From an uncultured Lachnospiraceae bacterium (lineage in GTDB: Bacteria > Bacillota > Clostridia > Lachnospirales > Lachnospiraceae), in NCBI GenBank assembly GCA_905236545.1, contig CAJOQO010000109.1, forward strand, positions 1-16,773: DNA of 16,773 bases, written 5' to 3'. The first letter of the stretch is position 1, and every line of letters begins with the position of its first letter. This document shows positions 15,284-16,773 of this stretch, one piece after another. Both the position numbers and the translations under genes were made by a program. Below the pieces are notes generated by a model. That model was not told the DNA's origin and did no database searches. It saw nothing but the letters and a program-made list of their open reading frames with translations.

Positions 15284-16321
15284 TCAGAAGCAGCGTTCCT
15301 TCCGTTCTTTTCTGCATTCCTCGATATGGCCGCAATGGTAGCAGAGCTCATTGTCGCACAGGCCGTCCTTTTCATAGAAGGACAGGATATTTTCCACGGT
15401 TGTGCGGGCGATATTATCCAGAGCCTCATTCGTCAGAAACGCCTGGTGAGAGGTTACGATGACATTGGGCATGGAGATCAGGCGGGTCAGAAGGTCGTCG
15501 TCGGGGATATGACCGGACCGGTCCTCGAAGAAAATATCTGCTTCTTCCTCGTAGACATCCAGGCAGGCTGCACCGATCTTCCGGGCCTTGATGCCATCCA
15601 GAAGTGCTTCCGCATCGATCAGGCCTCCCCTTGAGGTGTTGACGATGACGACGCCTTTCTTCATCTTTTCGATGGAGTCGGCGCGGATCATGTGCCTGGT
15701 TTCGTCGGTAAGAGGACAATGGAGCGAGATGATGTCACTCTGTTCAAAAAGCTGTTCCAGAGTCACATAGTCTATGCCGGCGTCCTTCGCGGGAAATCTG
15801 TCATAGGCAATCACGTTCATTCCAAATCCCCTGCAGATATCGATGAAGATCCTTCCGATCTTTCCGGTACCGATCACGCCGACGGTTTTTCCGTGAAAGT
15901 CAAAGCCGGTCAGTCCGTTCAGGGAGAAGTTGAAGTCCCTTGTTCTGTTGTATGCTTTGTGGATGCGCCGGACAGATGTGAGAAGGAGTGCGATCGCATG
16001 TTCAGCGATGGCGTAGGGGGAGTAGGCCGGGACACGCACGACATGGATCTTTCCGAATGCTGCTTTCACATCTACGTTGTTGTATCCTGCGCACCGCAGC
16101 GCGATCAGCCGGATCCCAAACGCGTAAAGCCGGTCTATGACCATGGCGTTCACCGTGTCATTCACGAAGACGCATACTGCGTCACACCCTTTGGCCAGTT
16201 CTACGGTATCCTCGTTCAGCCTGGTTTCCAGAAAACGAAATTGAATGTCATGTAGTGCTCCGTACTGCCCGAAGGACTGCCTGTCGTATTCTTTTGTGTC
16301 ATAAAATGCGATCCTGATCAT
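15284..16321 (-). CDS. ldhA: D-lactate dehydrogenase (LdhA type) with a cysteine-rich C-terminal tail
   Basis: A 345-residue cytoplasmic member of the D-isomer-specific 2-hydroxyacid dehydrogenases, reducing pyruvate to D-lactate with NADH. The Rossmann motif is GVIGTGKIGRIF (148-159). The catalytic residues are R231 (NTSRGG), the glutamate near E260 (DVYEEEAD) and H292 (SHQAFLT). Many blocks match E. coli LdhA as I remember it, including RCAGYNNVD, VRVPAYSP, AEHAIALL, NFSLNGLTGF and HCPLTDET, so LdhA is the best call. Another 2-hydroxyacid substrate such as 2-oxoglutarate cannot be excluded in a glutamate-fermenting anaerobe. Where LdhA normally ends (about NEL, 324-326), this protein continues with about 19 residues holding C327, C330, C336, C344 and two histidines. 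AAAGGAG lies 7 nt before the ATG. Confidence 0.95.
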   Translation of the reverse strand: MIRIAFYDTKEYDRQSFGQYGALHDIQFRFLETRLNEDTVELAKGCDAVCVFVNDTVNAMVIDRLYAFGIRLIALRCAGYNNVDVKAAFGKIHVVRVPAYSPYAIAEHAIALLLTSVRRIHKAYNRTRDFNFSLNGLTGFDFHGKTVGVIGTGKIGRIFIDICRGFGMNVIAYDRFPAKDAGIDYVTLEQLFEQSDIISLHCPLTDETRHMIRADSIEKMKKGVVIVNTSRGGLIDAEALLDGIKARKIGAACLDVYEEEADIFFEDRSGHIPDDDLLTRLISMPNVIVTSHQAFLTNEALDNIARTTVENILSFYEKDGLCDNELCYHCGHIEECRKERKERCF

Positions 16322-16328
16322 GGGTGCG

Positions 16329-16335
16329 CTCCTTT
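16329..16335 (-). promoter_or_regulatory. Ribosome binding site of ldhA
   Basis: AAAGGAG on the minus strand, 7 nt before the ATG at 16321-16319, fixes the start at the usual family N-terminus. Confidence 0.85.
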
Positions 16336-16410
16336 CTGTATGGTTTTTCGGGGTGACGCTGATTCATTTTGTTTTGCTGTTGATATGTGTTTGTCAGGTT
16401 TTCATCTGTT

Positions 16411-16416
16411 ATTATA
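16411..16416 (-). promoter_or_regulatory. Possible -10 box of the ldhA promoter
   Basis: Read on the minus strand this is a perfect TATAAT, about 90 nt before the ldhA start codon. I find no good -35 box at the right distance (the hexamer there is close to CTCCAC), so a helper protein or another start is possible. I saw no clear Rex or CcpA operator next to it. Confidence 0.45.
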
Positions 16417-16452
16417 CATTACGTCTGTCTTTGGTGGAGGTTTTCTTTCGCA

Positions 16453-16470
16453 GTTACAGGTTGCATCCTG
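16453..16470 (+). repeat. 18-bp repeat, first copy
   Basis: GTTACAGGTTGCATCCTG. It is complementary to 16609-16626 at all 18 positions if two G-U pairs are allowed, and it recurs as a direct repeat with changes at 16636-16653. Confidence 0.8.
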
Positions 16471-16537
16471 ATCCTCCTGATCCTCTGGCCGTTGATTCTC
16501 TGCCTGTTGATCTTCTGCACCCTGTCACCATGCTGCA

Positions 16538-16594
16538 GCTACAGGGCTCCTTCGCTCCGACCCCCGAAAGTCTGCCGCTCAGGAGCCCTGTGGC
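16538..16594. repeat. Hairpin repeat A, copy 1
   Basis: The arm at 16539-16551 (CTACAGGGCTCCT) pairs with 16581-16593 (AGGAGCCCTGTGG) with a single G-U pair, and G16538-C16594 extends it. The 29-nt loop (16552-16580) is identical to that of copy 2. Confidence 0.9.
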
Positions 16595-16608
16595 TTTCGC
16601 ATGGTTTC

Positions 16609-16653
16609 CAGGGTGCGACCTGTAACGCTTACACAGTTACAGATCACACCCTG
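16609..16653. repeat. Hairpin repeat B
   Basis: CAGGGTG (16609-16615) pairs with CACCCTG (16647-16653) and CTGTAAC (16620-16626) with GTTACAG (16636-16642). Between them are two further pairs and two C-A mismatches. The loop is 9 nt. Its left arm can instead pair with 16453-16470. Confidence 0.85.
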
Positions 16654-16674
16654 ACCACTTTACGATAGCCACCG

Positions 16675-16691
16675 GGCTTCTGATTGAAGCC
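16675..16691. repeat. Small hairpin
   Basis: GGCTTC (16675-16680) pairs perfectly with GAAGCC (16686-16691) across a 5-nt loop, between hairpins B and A copy 2. Confidence 0.6.
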
Positions 16692-16712
16692 GCCCCTGAT
16701 CACCAGTCGGCA

Positions 16713-16771
16713 GCCACAGGGGTTCCTTCGCTCCGACCCCCGAAAGTCTGCCGCTCAGGAACCCCTGTGGC
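16713..16771. repeat. Hairpin repeat A, copy 2
   Basis: CCACAGGGGTTCCT (16714-16727) pairs perfectly with AGGAACCCCTGTGG (16757-16770), and G16713-C16771 adds one more pair. The 29-nt loop (16728-16756) is identical to copy 1, while the stem differs at matching positions on both sides. Confidence 0.9.
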
Positions 16772-16773
16772 CG

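Larger units (their letters stand above)
16322..16773. other. Repeat-rich non-coding region upstream of ldhA
   Basis: No gene is supported in these 450 bp. The left part carries the ldhA ribosome site and a possible -10 box. Between 16451 and the window edge the DNA is a succession of hairpins and short repeats, listed separately. At 16467-16484 CCTGATCCT occurs twice in tandem, and 16491-16520 is a degenerate 15-bp tandem beginning GTTGAT. The block may continue beyond the window. Confidence 0.7.

Noticed and set aside
16320..16668. Open frames at the right end
   Set aside because: They overlap hairpin repeats and the ldhA leader, have no ribosome site, and look like translated repeats.
16538..16773. 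CRISPR array from the two repeated units
   Set aside because: Only two copies are seen, the spacing is about 120 bp, the repeat is a long hairpin with a 29-nt loop, and no cas genes are present.

Overview
The window (moderately GC-rich, dense genes, GGAGG-type ribosome sites) reads as a chromosomal segment of an anaerobic Firmicute of class Clostridia, most likely a Lachnospiraceae relative. The reasons are the rnfCDGEAB gene order typical of clostridia, a glutamate dehydrogenase that closely follows the Clostridium symbiosum enzyme as I remember it, and an LdhA-type D-lactate dehydrogenase. No phage, transposase, CRISPR array, tRNA or rRNA was seen.

Layout. 1-197 is non-coding and rich in nested hairpins. 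198-7688 is a two-gene minus-strand operon: an upstream 928-residue protein with a PEP-synthase-type ATP-binding domain (4902-7688), and 3 nt later a 1566-residue multidomain protein (198-4898) combining an HD domain, helical repeats, a NadD-like nucleotidyltransferase, a GNAT-like segment and a phosphoribosyltransferase-like segment. Its function is not known to me and it is the most unusual part of the window. A 133-bp divergent gap then carries the promoter of gdh (7822-9171, plus). A 263-bp gap with a long imperfect palindrome, an operator-like palindrome and a terminator leads to the complete six-gene rnf operon (9435-15110, plus), which is closed by a strong hairpin terminator. On the minus strand facing it is ldhA (15284-16321). 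The last 450 bp (16322-16773) hold the ldhA promoter and a cluster of repeated hairpins.

How the genes fit together. Rnf is a membrane complex that couples reduced ferredoxin oxidation to NAD+ reduction and ion pumping. Glutamate dehydrogenase makes or uses NAD(P)H while linking glutamate and 2-oxoglutarate, and D-lactate dehydrogenase re-oxidises NADH. All three act on the redox balance of a fermenting anaerobe; that they are co-regulated is inference. The two-gene minus-strand module may also act on nucleotides or cofactors, judging by its domains, but this is not shown by the sequence.

Most worth a second look: the two-gene module; the two copies of a hairpin near the right end whose 29-nt loop is identical while the stem changes in a compensatory way; a set of three 18-mers there that can form mutually exclusive stems; the cysteine-rich C-terminal tails on RnfE and LdhA; and the structured non-coding DNA at 1-190 and 9220-9350.
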